Shown here: piece by piece, positions 10,627 through 22,600 of the stretch | Position numbering within the stretch: position 1 is the first letter of the stretch | Layout: the number at the start of each line of letters is the position of its first letter | From: Leucogyrophana mollusca | Taxonomy: Eukaryota > Basidiomycota > Agaricomycetes > Boletales | Assembly (NCBI GenBank): GCA_021014945.1 | Contig: MU266437.1 | Span: forward strand, 1-64,000 | Direction of reading: 5' to 3' | Length of the DNA stretch: 64,000 nt | Program-made: the position numbers and the translations under genes | Notes under the pieces: generated by a model | Seen by the model: the letters and a program-made list of their open reading frames with translations, nothing else | The model's database searches: none | What the model was told of the DNA's origin: nothing

Positions 10627-12341
10627 TTACTCGATTGTTCCACGCACGTCGTGATGTGATGGAATAATGTCGCATCCTTTCGCCACTATAATGTTGAGAC
10701 TCTGTGACGAATATTCAGTGGGGGACATAAAGGGAACATGGGCTGGAACGGCGTACCTTCCAGCTTGCCTCAACTTGCTTTTATACGTCTGCCATGTTTT
10801 CCGTTTAACCCAACTCGGCTCCCCTTTGTCCGTTACCCAGAGGGCGCGGGGAGGATCGAGAAGGTTGGTCGGGTGGTAAACACATACGTCGCTGTTTACA
10901 AGGTCCCAGCAGCGAATACTATCTTCCTTCTCCACCCACATCCAAACCTGGACATCGGTGTTTTCCCCAATCTTCACTTTGTTGATAAATAGTACCCCCA
11001 GACTCGTATCGTATGCGTCCGAGGCGGGTGGGCAAAGAAGTTTTGCGTCGCCTGACATGAGGTAGTAAATCATGTAAACGTCAGTTTCGCGAATCTTCTT
11101 CTCGAACATGTCTACTATGATTTCGCCATGAGATGACTTCACGGTAAGCTGCCTGACATAGAAACCAAAGTTGGTACGCGTAGACGCTGGAGGTGACCGA
11201 TCGCTCCCACCCCGGGAGCCGGACGGCGAAGATGGCAGGGACAGAAGTGTGGATGGAAGGTGCTTCTGGTGCGCTCGAGAGCTACTACTGGAATCGGGGC
11301 GGGCACTAACAGGGTCTGTACTACCAGAAATTTGGTACGACGTCGGTCGAGCTGAAATGTCACTCATTGGGCTTGCGCTTGAGACAGGAGAGGGGTAGAT
11401 ACTCGACGTGACCGAGTTGCCGTTGGATCGATGAACGAGATTATGAGGAGTTGCTCGGCTGTCAAGGTCATTGTCACTGTCGGACGGTGACACCAGAGGT
11501 GGTACTCTGCTAGTCGATCCCTGATTGCGACGGGGTGGCGGCGGCCAGGTGAACTGCGCTTCGGGAGGAGCAGCAGGAAGGGGCGAGGCAACTCCACTAG
11601 AGCTCTCCGAAGCGGGTGGAACATCGCCGGATTCGACCTTTCTGTGCCCGGGACGGGCACGCGAGGCTAATGAGACGGCCCACGGGGCAACAAAGGAAGC
11701 ATTCGTCCGCCTGGATCGATCACCTTCCCGTAATCGTGGCGCCAGGTGAGGGAATTGAACATCGCTGTCGGTTTGCGAATCTGCTCCTCGCAAATCCGAG
11801 TGGGGCGTGCTCCTCCGCCGGACTCCTGAATCGGGAAAGCTGGCTTTAGAAGACAAAGCCTTAGTCCGCAGCTTGAAAAAGGAAGATTCGGTGGTGCCGT
11901 CGTCAGTGGAGTCTATAGCTAGTTCTCCAAGCCAGTGAGGGGGGTCCCCAAACTGGTGAGGGCGCTTTGAAGAACCAAACAGAAGCTGGGCAGTAGACTT
12001 AATAGATAGAAACGCAACAATGCATACTATGGCCGACTGACCTTTTGACATCGGTTCATCATCCACCGGAGCAGGCTCAGGAGCAGTGCTAAGAGGGCTC
12101 CCAGAACCCTTTTGAGAAGGGTTATGCCTTTGACTGGCAAAGCGAAGTTGGATTCACCGAAGGGCATAGCTGCTGCTCCACCGTGCTGCCCACGAAGAAA
12201 ACGACCAACACAGCGACAGGCCCGAACCCCCCAGTAGAGCAGCCAGCAGAGAAAGCAGCAGAACAGGTAGAATGAACCCGCCTCAAGCCACGAAATAGAG
12301 TCTGAGCTCTGACTACTCCCTGTGGTCCTTTGTCCCTCCAT
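10627..12341 (-). CDS. Two-TM protein with Ser-rich linker and unassigned C-terminal domain
   Basis: Not recognised. Exons 12341-12042 and 11997-10627 join across a 44-base GTCAGT…AAG intron (556 aa from MEGQRTTGSS). The N-terminus has two hydrophobic segments (SFYLFCCFLCWLLYWGV and LLKRVLGALLALLLSLL) separated by a short Cys/Arg/Gly loop, so it should sit in a membrane. A long Ser/Pro-rich linker follows (about residues 120-370). The C-terminal ~190 residues look folded: FGFYVRQLTVKSSHGEIIVD, DVYMIYYLMSGDAKLLCPP, VQVWMWVEKEDSIRCWDLV and WVKRKTWQTYKSKL. A further in-frame ATG at 12467 would add a third hydrophobic stretch, so the start is uncertain. Confidence 0.65.
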
Positions 12342-13450
12342 GATGGCCGGGATTGACGATAGACCTGCATTCGATTCATGCCCAACCAGCGATCTCTGTC
12401 CTCTGACGATAGTACTCAGCGAAAATGCCAGACAATGGGCGAAGATATCACAGATCAGAATGTCCACAAAGGTTAGCCAGTATCATTAAACTTTGCAGGG
12501 CGATGGGGCCTCGAGGCAGCCATGAGGTCCTGGTCTTGTCGAACTGGCAAACTCAGGAATTGCTCCGAGTCAAAACGCCGAAATTTAAAGGTACATGGCG
12601 AGATGATGTCGCCTGGAGAAGGGGCAAGGCATGAGATTCCCCCGCCAGATCCTGACTGTGAAATGGTACGAAGGTGGGCATGCTCTTTATGTAAATTTGC
12701 CCCGCATTTTCCAAACGACAAATGTAGGGTGGCCTCGAGGCAGCGCTAGGCTGCCATGAGGTGACCCGCTGACAGTTTGACGGGTCCGAGAATCGAAGTC
12801 TAATTACTTGTCGAAGAATGAGCCAACATGGTTGCAATAATTAGAAAGACTAGTCGTGCTTGTGACACCCCAGTGCAGAGAGCTGTTAGCCTGTTCGTGA
12901 CATACGAGGAAGCCAGTCAAGACCCAAGTCGGACCAGAATTTCTGAGACAAACGCAATGAATGCAATAGGCCAAGTCAAGTCCATAAAGACATGTGTGTA
13001 TAAAAGATGATTATAAAGTATTAGAAGATCCACACCGACCATAAATCATGACCAGTGATCTACACTATCGAAGACAGGCATAGATAGATATATACGAACA
13101 GAAGGAAGAACAAAAACAACAAATCAACCAAAACCATAAAGACCATATATGTGATACGAGGTGACATAAGAAAACAAGACAGACCTTGATGAGCAATAGC
13201 GATAACAGCCGTGAATATGAAACGTGAAGATGAGTAGAATGATAAATAAAAATGTCACCCAAGCCATAAGATATCCCTGGTGAACCTTCCCAAGGGGGAA
13301 ACGGGAATCAATGAAGGAAAATGATGCGAGTGGGGATTGCGGAGGAGCGAGAACGATTAAAGTGGATGATATGATGCGAGTTCCAGTAGAGAGCGGTAGC
13401 AAAGCAAGTAGTTTTGGGTATAAGAAAGCAGGGGCAGCGACGGAGCGTAT
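12342..13450. other. Intergenic, ~1.1 kb
   Basis: No convincing gene. It contains a short direct repeat of GGCCTCGAGGCAGC followed by CCATGAGGT (near 12508 and 12731); the second copy includes the small inverted repeat GGCAGC/GCTGCC. The right part (13000-13250) is A-rich on this strand and should include the 3' untranslated region of the GATA gene. Confidence 0.45.
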
Positions 13451-16273
13451 CTAGTCGCGCGAACCGGCTTCAACGATGGGCCAGACAGATTCCCTGGTCC
13501 TGTCTCGATCCCCCGAGCGGGCGAGCGGCACAGCGCCCGCAGTGATGGGATGCGATGGTGCTTTAGCCGGTTGTTCCTGTTGTTGATGCTGCTGTTGCTG
13601 TTGTTGGTGCTGCTGCTGCGCAACATTGAGCATCTCGTCCAGGCCCCGCTTTACACCCGCCATCAATTTGTCCGTCCTCTCGATCATTTCCTCCAGTCGC
13701 TTCCTCTGCTCGTGCAGCTCCAGGTAATGCTGCCTGAGCTCGCTTGCGCTCGGCACGCCCGACGTCATTACACCGTTCATACCCTCGTTTTGCGACGGAG
13801 GGGGCGAGTGCCCGTGCCCGAGCTGACCGTAGTACGGGTGCCCATGGTGCCCCAAACCATGTGGAAGAGGGAGAACATATCCCGCACCCGCAGCAGCGCT
13901 CCCAGGGTTCAGTGGTGAATGGGTGCGGCTTGGGGCATTGGATCCTGATCGCATGTAGCTCGAAGGCGCTCCACTGAAGTCGCGAGCGCCTAAGAGCCCT
14001 CCAGGAGGCCCATAACCACCGTATCTCTCGCCGAGGGCCGCGTTTAGAGGTGGGAGGTCGAAGCCCGCATGGGGAGAAGCCATGAAGTGCCCATGGCCAG
14101 AGCTTGTGCGCGTAAGGTGATGGCCATGCGCAAAACGCTCGAGTGAAGCCTCAGCACTTTGCATCGCGCGAGGTAGCGAATGTGCCCGGTGATCTCCCCC
14201 AGTTACACCTCCAAGAGCTTCCGCGATCTGGTGGATGCTTGAGCCCTCGGCCCACGCAGATCCGTGCGAGTCGCGCGAGGCTTTCCTTGTGGGTACCTTG
14301 CCCCGGCCGCTCCTTGTAGCCGGACCTTGCAGCTCCTCAGGCTCGCCCATATCTTCATCATCATCTTTCTCCCCCGCCCTCCCCTTTTCCCGATCACTCT
14401 TGCCTCTCCGCGCGCGTTTCCGCCGTGGCTGCGGCGCATCCTCTTCTCCCTCACTCTCCTCCCCACCAGTGTTAGCGTGCTGCCCACGGCCAACTGCGAC
14501 CAGCGCCTCTGCGGCGGCCTGGTCTGACATCCGCCCTGAAGACATTCCTGCTGCTGCTGGGACACGCTTCCGTCGCTTGATAACGGTTTTTTTCATAGAG
14601 TTGGGGCGATGCGTGCCATGAAGCTTGAAATAGAGACCTGAAATGCACCAAGAAAGAGGTTAACTCCTCAGCCCGTCCAAACGACGACCAGACAGGCGGA
14701 AGCAAAAGAAAACGGTCACAACCACCTTCCAAGGAAAAGTCCCGAAGATCGTGGGAGATAAGATAGCACAAAGCGGCGTCCGATAAGATAATTCTCACTA
14801 TCTCCCCATCAAAGGTTGAAACCCCGATGGTGGAAGCGAGAATCCACGCTCATCGCGCAAGGCGTCAATGAAGATGGCGAGAGAAAATTTGGGCCAACGG
14901 GTAGAAGCAACGGAAGGAAAGGAAAGAGATATGAGACGCACCACAAGCATTGCATATATTGTTTCCAACATCGTCCCTTCTCCATAAAGGCGTAGTGCTT
15001 GTTCCACAGTTTGCACAGCTAAGAGCACCCACCGCTGCCTTCGCTCGCTTTGCACCGGACGCTCCAGGACTATCCCCCTCGGGGATAGGTGAAGACGCTT
15101 CAGCAGTAGGCGATGGCGCCTGCGTGGGAGGTTGGGGTGACGACACGTCAGCACCAGTCTCCGTATCTTGCCTTTTTGCAAGACTCAGTGTGTTGTTCAG
15201 CGTAGGGCAACCAGCACAGCTGCTAGTCCCTCCAGTTCCATCGCATCGTCCATCACCAGGACACGTGCCGCCGCCATGGGCAGTTGCGGGCGCAGTGGCC
15301 ACTTTGGGAGCTGATGGCGAAGACCTCGCCGATGATTTTTGACCTTGGGCTTCAGGTTGCGAGGAGGGCAGTTCGCTCATGTTTTGCGATGGCTGCTGTT
15401 GTTGAGTTGGTGACGAAACGGGAGCGGCTATCGTTGCTTGATTTGGATTCGACATGTCGAATTCGGTGGCCCCGTTAGTGGGTTGGGCAGCAACGGTTGC
15501 AGTGGGCGTAGGTGTGCGAGCCAAGGATGGAGGACGTGCCACCTTTCGCGATTTCAGATAAAGTCCTGTAGAAAATCGAAATCCAAAGAAAAACCAAGCC
15601 AAAAGTACACACGAGGTGCACACATTCAATCAGCACACTGTTACTGCACTTCTCATAGGGTAGGGTTGGAAAGAGGTTCATCCAATCGCTAACGCCAACG
15701 CGTCCGGAAGAACATGCCAAGAACACGCATCAATTATCACGATGCAACACTATGGCTGGTGTATCGTGATGGCAGGTAGTGCGTGTTCCACAAACGGGCG
15801 CCCGGGACGCACGAACCACGCGCTGACACGTGACGAGGGATGAATATGGGGAAATGAGAAGATCACTCACCACAAGCGTTGCAAATGGTCTTACCCTGTG
15901 TATCGCGTCTCCAAAGGGGTGTGTCCACAGTTCCGCAATTGGTGCAGCCCGTTCGCTGTGGCTGTTGTTGCTGCTGCTGCGGTGGTTGCTGCTGTGGGGT
16001 GGCCGCGTCAAACACGGCGACCTGTTCGTCAGCGGCCGATTGCTGCGGGGTGTCTTTCTGTAGGAGCTGTTCGAAATTGGATAACTCTATGGAAGGAATT
16101 CGCGGTTGAAGGGCGTCGGCATGAACCGGAGAGGTCGAGAGTGCGTGGTCGTGTTGACGTGTGTGTTCTGACACTGCACTTGGGCTGAACTGCTGCTGTA
16201 TCCGGGAGAGCGTGGACATGTTCGAGAGATGATGCATGGTCAGCGCGGGAGGCTCCATTACGACGGGTGACAT
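13451..16273 (-). CDS. Iron-responsive GATA-type transcription factor (SRE/Urbs1/Cir1 class)
   Basis: Exons 16273-15871, 15565-14942 and 14637-13451, in phase (737 aa). There are two GATA zinc fingers: [19 protein letters not shown] then CNACGLYLKS, and [20 protein letters not shown] then [20 protein letters not shown]. Between them lies the Cys-rich [22 protein letters not shown] segment that marks iron-sensing fungal GATA repressors (SREA, Urbs1, Fep1, Cir1). Family knowledge: these bind ATCWGATAA sites and repress siderophore and reductive iron uptake when iron is replete. A basic [14 protein letters not shown] follows finger 2, and a C-terminal coiled-coil-like stretch ([20 protein letters not shown]) precedes a Gln/His tract. 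Both finger-splitting introns fall in the same Gly codon; the second is unusually long (304 bases). GATAA boxes cluster in the upstream kilobase, suggesting autoregulation. Confidence 0.93.
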
Positions 16274-17230
16274 TTTTTATCAATAGAAGTACCGATTATT
16301 TTCACTGCGGACGAGAAAAGTGAGTACAAGGGCTAAGACATCTAATCTGATGCAACAGACAGGACTTACAATGCAATAGATGGACAGTCGAGGCAAGCCG
16401 GGGCGGTGGAAACTTTGCGAGAGGAGGAGAAACGGGGTAAGGAGGGACTCCTGGACGTTTATGATTTTTCGTTGACAGGAACCGACAACCTAAAAGATAA
16501 CGACGGCAACCCCAAACCAGCCAATCAGATTACGGCAGTTTCAAAGATAACCTCGCTTAACCCTAATCTCCATTTCACTCCGTCCGCCTGGTCCACTCAC
16601 AATACTCTCTTTATACATCGTATTTCAAAGCGCTTTCATGCCAAACATACCCCGAACCAACCCCCGTTGCCCAATTGTGCTACCAGTTTTCTCCGTCCAC
16701 GGCGCTAAATAGCCCACAACCGTGTGACCCGGTTTATTACATGTACAATATATTAGATAAGATTGGACCGACATCGTGCGCCACAATGATTTATCTGTTT
16801 AATAATCTTTCCCATTCCTTATTTTTACCTCCGTTTTTTTTTCTCAGAAGCGCACCTTTCCAGAACAACGTCCCGTCGTGGTGCTTAAACTCACGAAAAT
16901 TTGAGCTATTTGGGCGCAGGGAGAGCGAGTATGGGCACTTTGTCCACGATCTGAAACATTCGAGACAAGGGACATCCATCTTTGTCGCGGCTGGATCATA
17001 TTACTACACTGATTCAGACATCTTCCGATTCTGCCTCCAATGATCATCCAAACCCTCCCTGAGGCCTGAGACGTGAGTCCTGTCAACGATCAGATAGGAA
17101 ATTCCACGACCGCGTGAGATAAGATAACACGAACTGCCTCCATTTTGCCTCCGCCACAGCCCGCCTTGCCTGCGACGATCGAGACACGGAACACGACAAC
17201 CGCGGAACAGAAGTTGCTAATCAGATAAAG
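16274..17230. promoter_or_regulatory. Upstream region of the GATA gene with clustered GATAA boxes
   Basis: The plus strand carries GATAA at 16496, 16546, 16756, 17118, 17123 and, within ATCAGATAA, 17220-17228. The last matches exactly the ATCWGATAA consensus known for iron GATA repressors. About one GATAA per strand per kilobase would be expected by chance. Inference: autoregulation of the GATA factor, or control of an unannotated neighbour. Confidence 0.5.
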
Positions 17231-20200
17231 TTCTTCGATCTTACCGCCCCCGAAGAGTTGAAAAATTTCGCCGTCCTGTCACGTCGGCCGCGTCACCATC
17301 ATCACCAGGTGCACCACCACCGCACAGCACTGACCCATACCCAGGCAGGCGACGATGAATTCAACTCGCACACTTGACTTGACTCCGCTGATCCAGACCA
17401 CGAGGATAGAGTGTCTCCGCGGACATGCCCATAACGGTGCGCGACGAAAATAGTGCGGTCCAAATAGTGACCGACTCGAAGGACATGTCATTCAGTCATG
17501 ACATGGAGGAGCCCAACGTCCTGGAGACTCTTGGAGTATCCTCGGCATCAACAGTGAGCCATTTCCCAAGACAATGGAGTGACTTGCCCTTATATGAAAC
17601 AGCGTTGTGCTCCGATATAAAGGAGCGTCGTGCAGCTTAGCGCCCGACAGAGACGGCCCGCTAGAAGGACGCAGTGTGATATCGAAGTCTTCGAGGTGAC
17701 AGGACCCACGAGCAGCATCGCTTACTCGACGTCGCAGGGGTCCAACTCCTCGAGCCCCCAGCCACGGCCAGAATGCGTGCGAGCTCGAGGCTCGACATGC
17801 GGCAGCAAACGAAGCTCAAGGAGTGATGGCACGCAGAGTCGCGGGGGGAAGCAGATGATAAGTGATAACAATGACGGGCTTCTTGAGTTGACGCCCATAA
17901 TGATAGAACCACGAATAGAGAAACCTTAAGGCGTGTGCTCAATTTTGCGATATCGATATGTGCACGACACGAGATTAAACTCGACGGGCGAACACGATAC
18001 ATGGGGCTTGCATGCCGATTGGGATCGAGTGGGCGACAAGGGCATGCGGATTAACAAATGGAGGCAGATTATAGGCCACTGCGGGATCCTCTCAGAACGC
18101 ATGTCGACAGCATGAGAATGCAGAGCGACGCTCGGTATCGCGATGCATAGCAATACTCCATGGCGAAATACCGGACAGTACGTCAGGATATCATATTATG
18201 AATGGCAAGAAAACATGCTCGCACCGTGAACTAGTCAGCCTCTGATCAGAACTTGCCTGGCGGTCAATAAGCAAGGACGTTCGCAAATCATCCGAGAGAT
18301 CGAAAATGAAACCGTGCGGGTATCGATACGGCCACGAACGTGTGAGGACGGCCATGTCGTGATACAGGTCGTACAACAATCAGGCGATGCTTGGTCGCAT
18401 GATGATGCGAGAAGTGGATATCAGATCCACATGATGCTGATGACGGACAGCCATCCTTCACAACCAGATAATCAGTATCGTGACTAAAAAAAAGGAGCTC
18501 GTGCCCTTGTTTTGCCGGACCTGCCCAGGGCTGTAAAAAGAACACGAACCATTCAGGGGGTGGCAGATCGAGATCAACCTCTCCGCAGGAGCCATCCACC
18601 AGCTAGACTGGCCATGAGGATGCGCGGAACGGACATCATATAGCACATTGCCTTCGACAGGCAGCGGCATCCCACAGGTCTAAAGGCGGGACTTTGCGGT
18701 AGACTAGGAAATTGCCGTTTGATACAATTGACGATGAAATCTTGTTGACTATCACACGACCCAACACTCATCTGCGGTACCGTATTAAACCGAGCAGGTG
18801 CTCCGCGGTTGGAGGGGAGAAAAATACAACCCGGGAGAGGATTAAACGCTGCGAGGTCGAGTCAAGTCGAGTACGGGATTAATAACGCGCATGTTCGGAC
18901 TTACGGGACTCGAAGCAATTCATATCAGGTCGATGGAAGGTGGTGTAACTGGTATCATGTCTCCAATAGCCCAAATTGCACCTCTACAGCGACATGTCTG
19001 AGTCGTCAGTATTCAGGCGAATTTCATATCCCAGTCCTCGAAGAGTGTGAGTCGTTCTGTGGACCGCGAGGTAGCACTGATGATCTGGAGGCGAATGACT
19101 GGTAGGCATCCATTGTCGTGAATGCCCCCACAATCCAGCCTTTTATTTGGCTCTTGGAGGGCTGTGGAGAAGTAATGACCTTCGGAAGGTGGTCCATATT
19201 GGTCGGCAGGGAGACCTGGGGGTATACCATTAGGCTCCGGGATCACGGTGGCTACCTATACGACCTTCTGAACGAGTGCGCACCATAACATATTGATAAC
19301 GATGGCGCCGCTTTAGCCTTCACCCGGGATCCTTCATGGAAAATACAATGACTAGACGACACCCTTGCAACCCTGGGGAGTGGCTCTCAAATAGCGGATC
19401 TCTGGCCCTATTGTGCAGAAAAATATTAGCTCTTCAAGTCTCGGCCTGCCAAGCAGATGATAGATTGCATGTGTTGCCCTCGGTTCTTGTCTCTCACATT
19501 GATAAGTACCCGGGGGAATATAACAATAGCAAGACCGATGGGAGAAGCGAAGCTACAAACAGACTACGGCTGCAGCGTAGGTCGGTACTTCGCGCCAGTT
19601 AGCTCCCGTAGATCTTTCAAGTTCTGCTCCGGTCTGGAAGAGACGCAAGTGTCCTGTACCGTTATTTCTCGTCTGTCGTTCTGGCAGAAAAACATGGTTA
19701 TCAATGTGTACGAACGGCAAGGCGAACGTCAGCAGGATAAAATGATTCGGAAGAATTATCATGAAGCTTTATTGAAGTCCGAGTCGCGATATCGATGTTG
19801 TTGACTGTGGATGACCACACCGGGTTCACACCGAGTGGGCGACAGTGACGGAGCACCCGGAAGGTTCCATTATGGGCGGCATCCTGCCGGCCGGACCGGG
19901 AAGTGGAGCGTGAGGAGCACCAAAGGACAAGAAAGGAAGGTCGGCCACAAATGATGCTGTGGCTCGAATGCAAAGTTGAGACGCGAGCTCGAAGTTGGTG
20001 TCATCTCGCTTGAACTTCACCACATATTTCTAGGCTGAGAGCTCCGCGTGACATGCGACGCAGTCGTCACGTCGGAAAATAGCCCGTGCTTGAGCGGATA
20101 ATGTAAAGGTGGGCACATCAGAGCACTCACTGCAACCGCGCGAATACTACTAACCTTTCCTTTCCAAGCTGCAGGGGCAGGCATCAACATTGGTTGCCCA

Positions 20201-20529
20201 ATCCTATTGCACTCTGACTCTCTGCTGGACGGCTGCCCACTACTGTGATACAGGGCCTCGGATAGAAATCGCACTTGCCACGCGCACGCGAGACGGACAC
20301 CGAAGCACCTCTCCCTTGGATAACTGGAGATGCAAATCCATTCCTTTTACAAAAGGGCGTCCTGACGGCGGTGGATTTAAACAGGGACGGCGACTGTTAT
20401 AGTGGGTAAGCCTACCTCTCCTCAATCGTCTCGTCAAATGGAAAACTGAGTGTTTGAGCGCAATGTTGGCGTACATAACAGTATCTCCCTGCGGCTCGTT
20501 CACTTGGAGTCGCTCGAGGGTAAGCTGCC
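17231..20529. other. Gene-poor region, ~3.3 kb
   Basis: No reading frame here looks like a gene. Two short frames at 17425-17640 and 17630-17929 lack introns, domains and fungal-type composition. No tRNA, simple repeat or terminal inverted repeat was recognised. It borders the tandem duplication on its right and may be decayed repetitive DNA. Confidence 0.45.
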
Positions 20530-22443
20530 ACCAGTCACTCCGCTACTCGTAACAAGGCATATCGCTATCCGGGCACCTGGATGTACTGTCGCAAACGTCA
20601 TAGAAACACTTGAGGAGGCGAGGATATGAAAAGCTAGGAATCGAGACAGTAAGGGAGCAAAGTGTGGACTTCAGCTGTGTCAGAATTCTTACTTGCGTTT
20701 TGTCCAGATGGGATATTCTACGATGGTTTCGGGGCTGGTAAGGAAAATTTACCTATCATAGTCGTCATCGCCCATTCCAGTCATCCGATGGAGGATGCGG
20801 CACTGACCATGGCTGCTGATCAGCCGATGGCTGTGACGGGCTGCGGCAAGGGCAGCCCTGTAAAGATTCAATGGTGTCGGCCGGTCCTGCATTCGCGATG
20901 TGTCGTAAGTAAGGGAACCGGACCTTACATATATTAATGGAACTTCATAGAAGATTCCGAAGTGACGTGTACTCCGCACATGCGGGAGAGTTCGAAAGAT
21001 GTTGCAGGACGGAGATGATTGACATCGCGTTGGTTTGCACAAGTTTCAGCTTGAAGATGCTAGCCTGAAACTGCTCGTTGACACAGTGGAAACTAGAATC
21101 ACCGGTCTGCTAACTTGCGGCTAGTGGACTGACTTGGGGCATCCCAAGTCCACGCAGTTGTATCTGTTGTTTGACCTGTCATTGGGGATCCAAAGATCGC
21201 CTGCAAGCATCATGCGTCAGTTACAATCTGCGAACCAAATCAAGTCCTCACAAACTCGATGCCAAGGAAGGCCCTCATCCGTGGTTGATGGGCTCGCAAA
21301 AAAATTACAATCCCCATGCATCCACCTCGAGTCAGTCTGCTCTGCCCAGGTCACCTGCATATGCCGTGTTCACTGTCGCAAGCTAAGGGGCATTGGCCGG
21401 AGATATCCAATTCCAATTGCTCTTTGCACGGCATAAGGTCCGGTCGCACGATACTCAGGCGCCAGCGGTTGGGCAACAATTTCCAACCACCCAAGCTGGC
21501 GCCACCTTTTCTTGTGCGTTTTTCTGCGAGTTTTTCTTGCTCTACACCCACAATAATTGGACCGTGGTGATGGCAAGATCATTTACATGCAGGTCGGGCT
21601 TAATTTTGCCCGTTGGTTCGTCCGAGACTGACGAACATCAGTAACTGCTTGGTTTTGCCCACCCCACGCTCGACACGGTGGACTGCTTCTCCGGAATCAT
21701 TTTTCGGTGGCATCGGACGTTGATTAACCACTCCAGTCACATGGATTATTCGCCACTTTCAGTACTACCCTTGCCCATTCGCCGAGCCTGATCGATCCAG
21801 GAGGCAACCCCAGCGAGCTGACGTGCCAATCTATGACCCGGCACACGTCTCGAATCTGACTCCGTTTCCCGAGGGACCTAGTGGAGCCGGCCACCCACAT
21901 CAGAACCTCAAGAAGAGTGCTATCTTTTCCGTTCATCCGGAACCACCCATTCCCATGGCATATCATTCCAAGGGTGTTCGTTTCAGGGCCCCTTTGGTCG
22001 TCATCTCATTTCCCCCGGCTAGGTTGTACAACACAATCAAAGAATCAACCCCACTAGCACAAACTCGCTCGGGAGGCGTTTCCACTCTTTAATACCAACT
22101 TCTTATCTTAGCGGCCTTCGTGAACTTAGTGACCAGGAAGTCCATCTGAAACGGCCCTTGCGTTCGGTATGCAGTTTAGTTGTTTTGCCACGCATACTCC
22201 TCCTGACGAAGGGTTTCGCTTCTGTGTAGGCGAGCACGTCAATGGCAGTGCCAGAAATTCATTGATTTCGCACCTTCCATTCCAGGCAGACTAGTTGATC
22301 ACGGGTGAAACTCGAGTGTTCCGAATCCAACTATCATGTAAGTTTGAACTCGTGCAGCTCGGCTCCATCGTTCCTCACTTCACTCGCCTTCCTTTCGATC
22401 AGTTTTATCAATGGTCGGTGACATCATCATCGAACGGGAAGCA

Positions 22444-22451
22444 TATAAAGT
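22444..22451 (+). promoter_or_regulatory. TATA box of BTB gene A
   Basis: GCATATAAAG lies about 150 bases upstream of the ATG at 22601. The same box is kept in unit B, which supports it as functional sequence. Confidence 0.5.
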
Positions 22452-22600
22452 GGGATCTGCGAATTCGATCTCACTTCGATAAATACAGTGGAGAGAGCTC
22501 AACGAACCGCCCGCTTGGCATAGGGCCCTGATCCTTAAATACCTCTACCCACAACATCCAGAAAGCGCACCAGTGCTTGGACCATACCCGCGCTTTCAGC

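Noticed and set aside
17425..17929. Two short plus-strand frames after the GATA gene
   Set aside because: They overlap in different frames, end without usable splice sites and show no domain or repeat.
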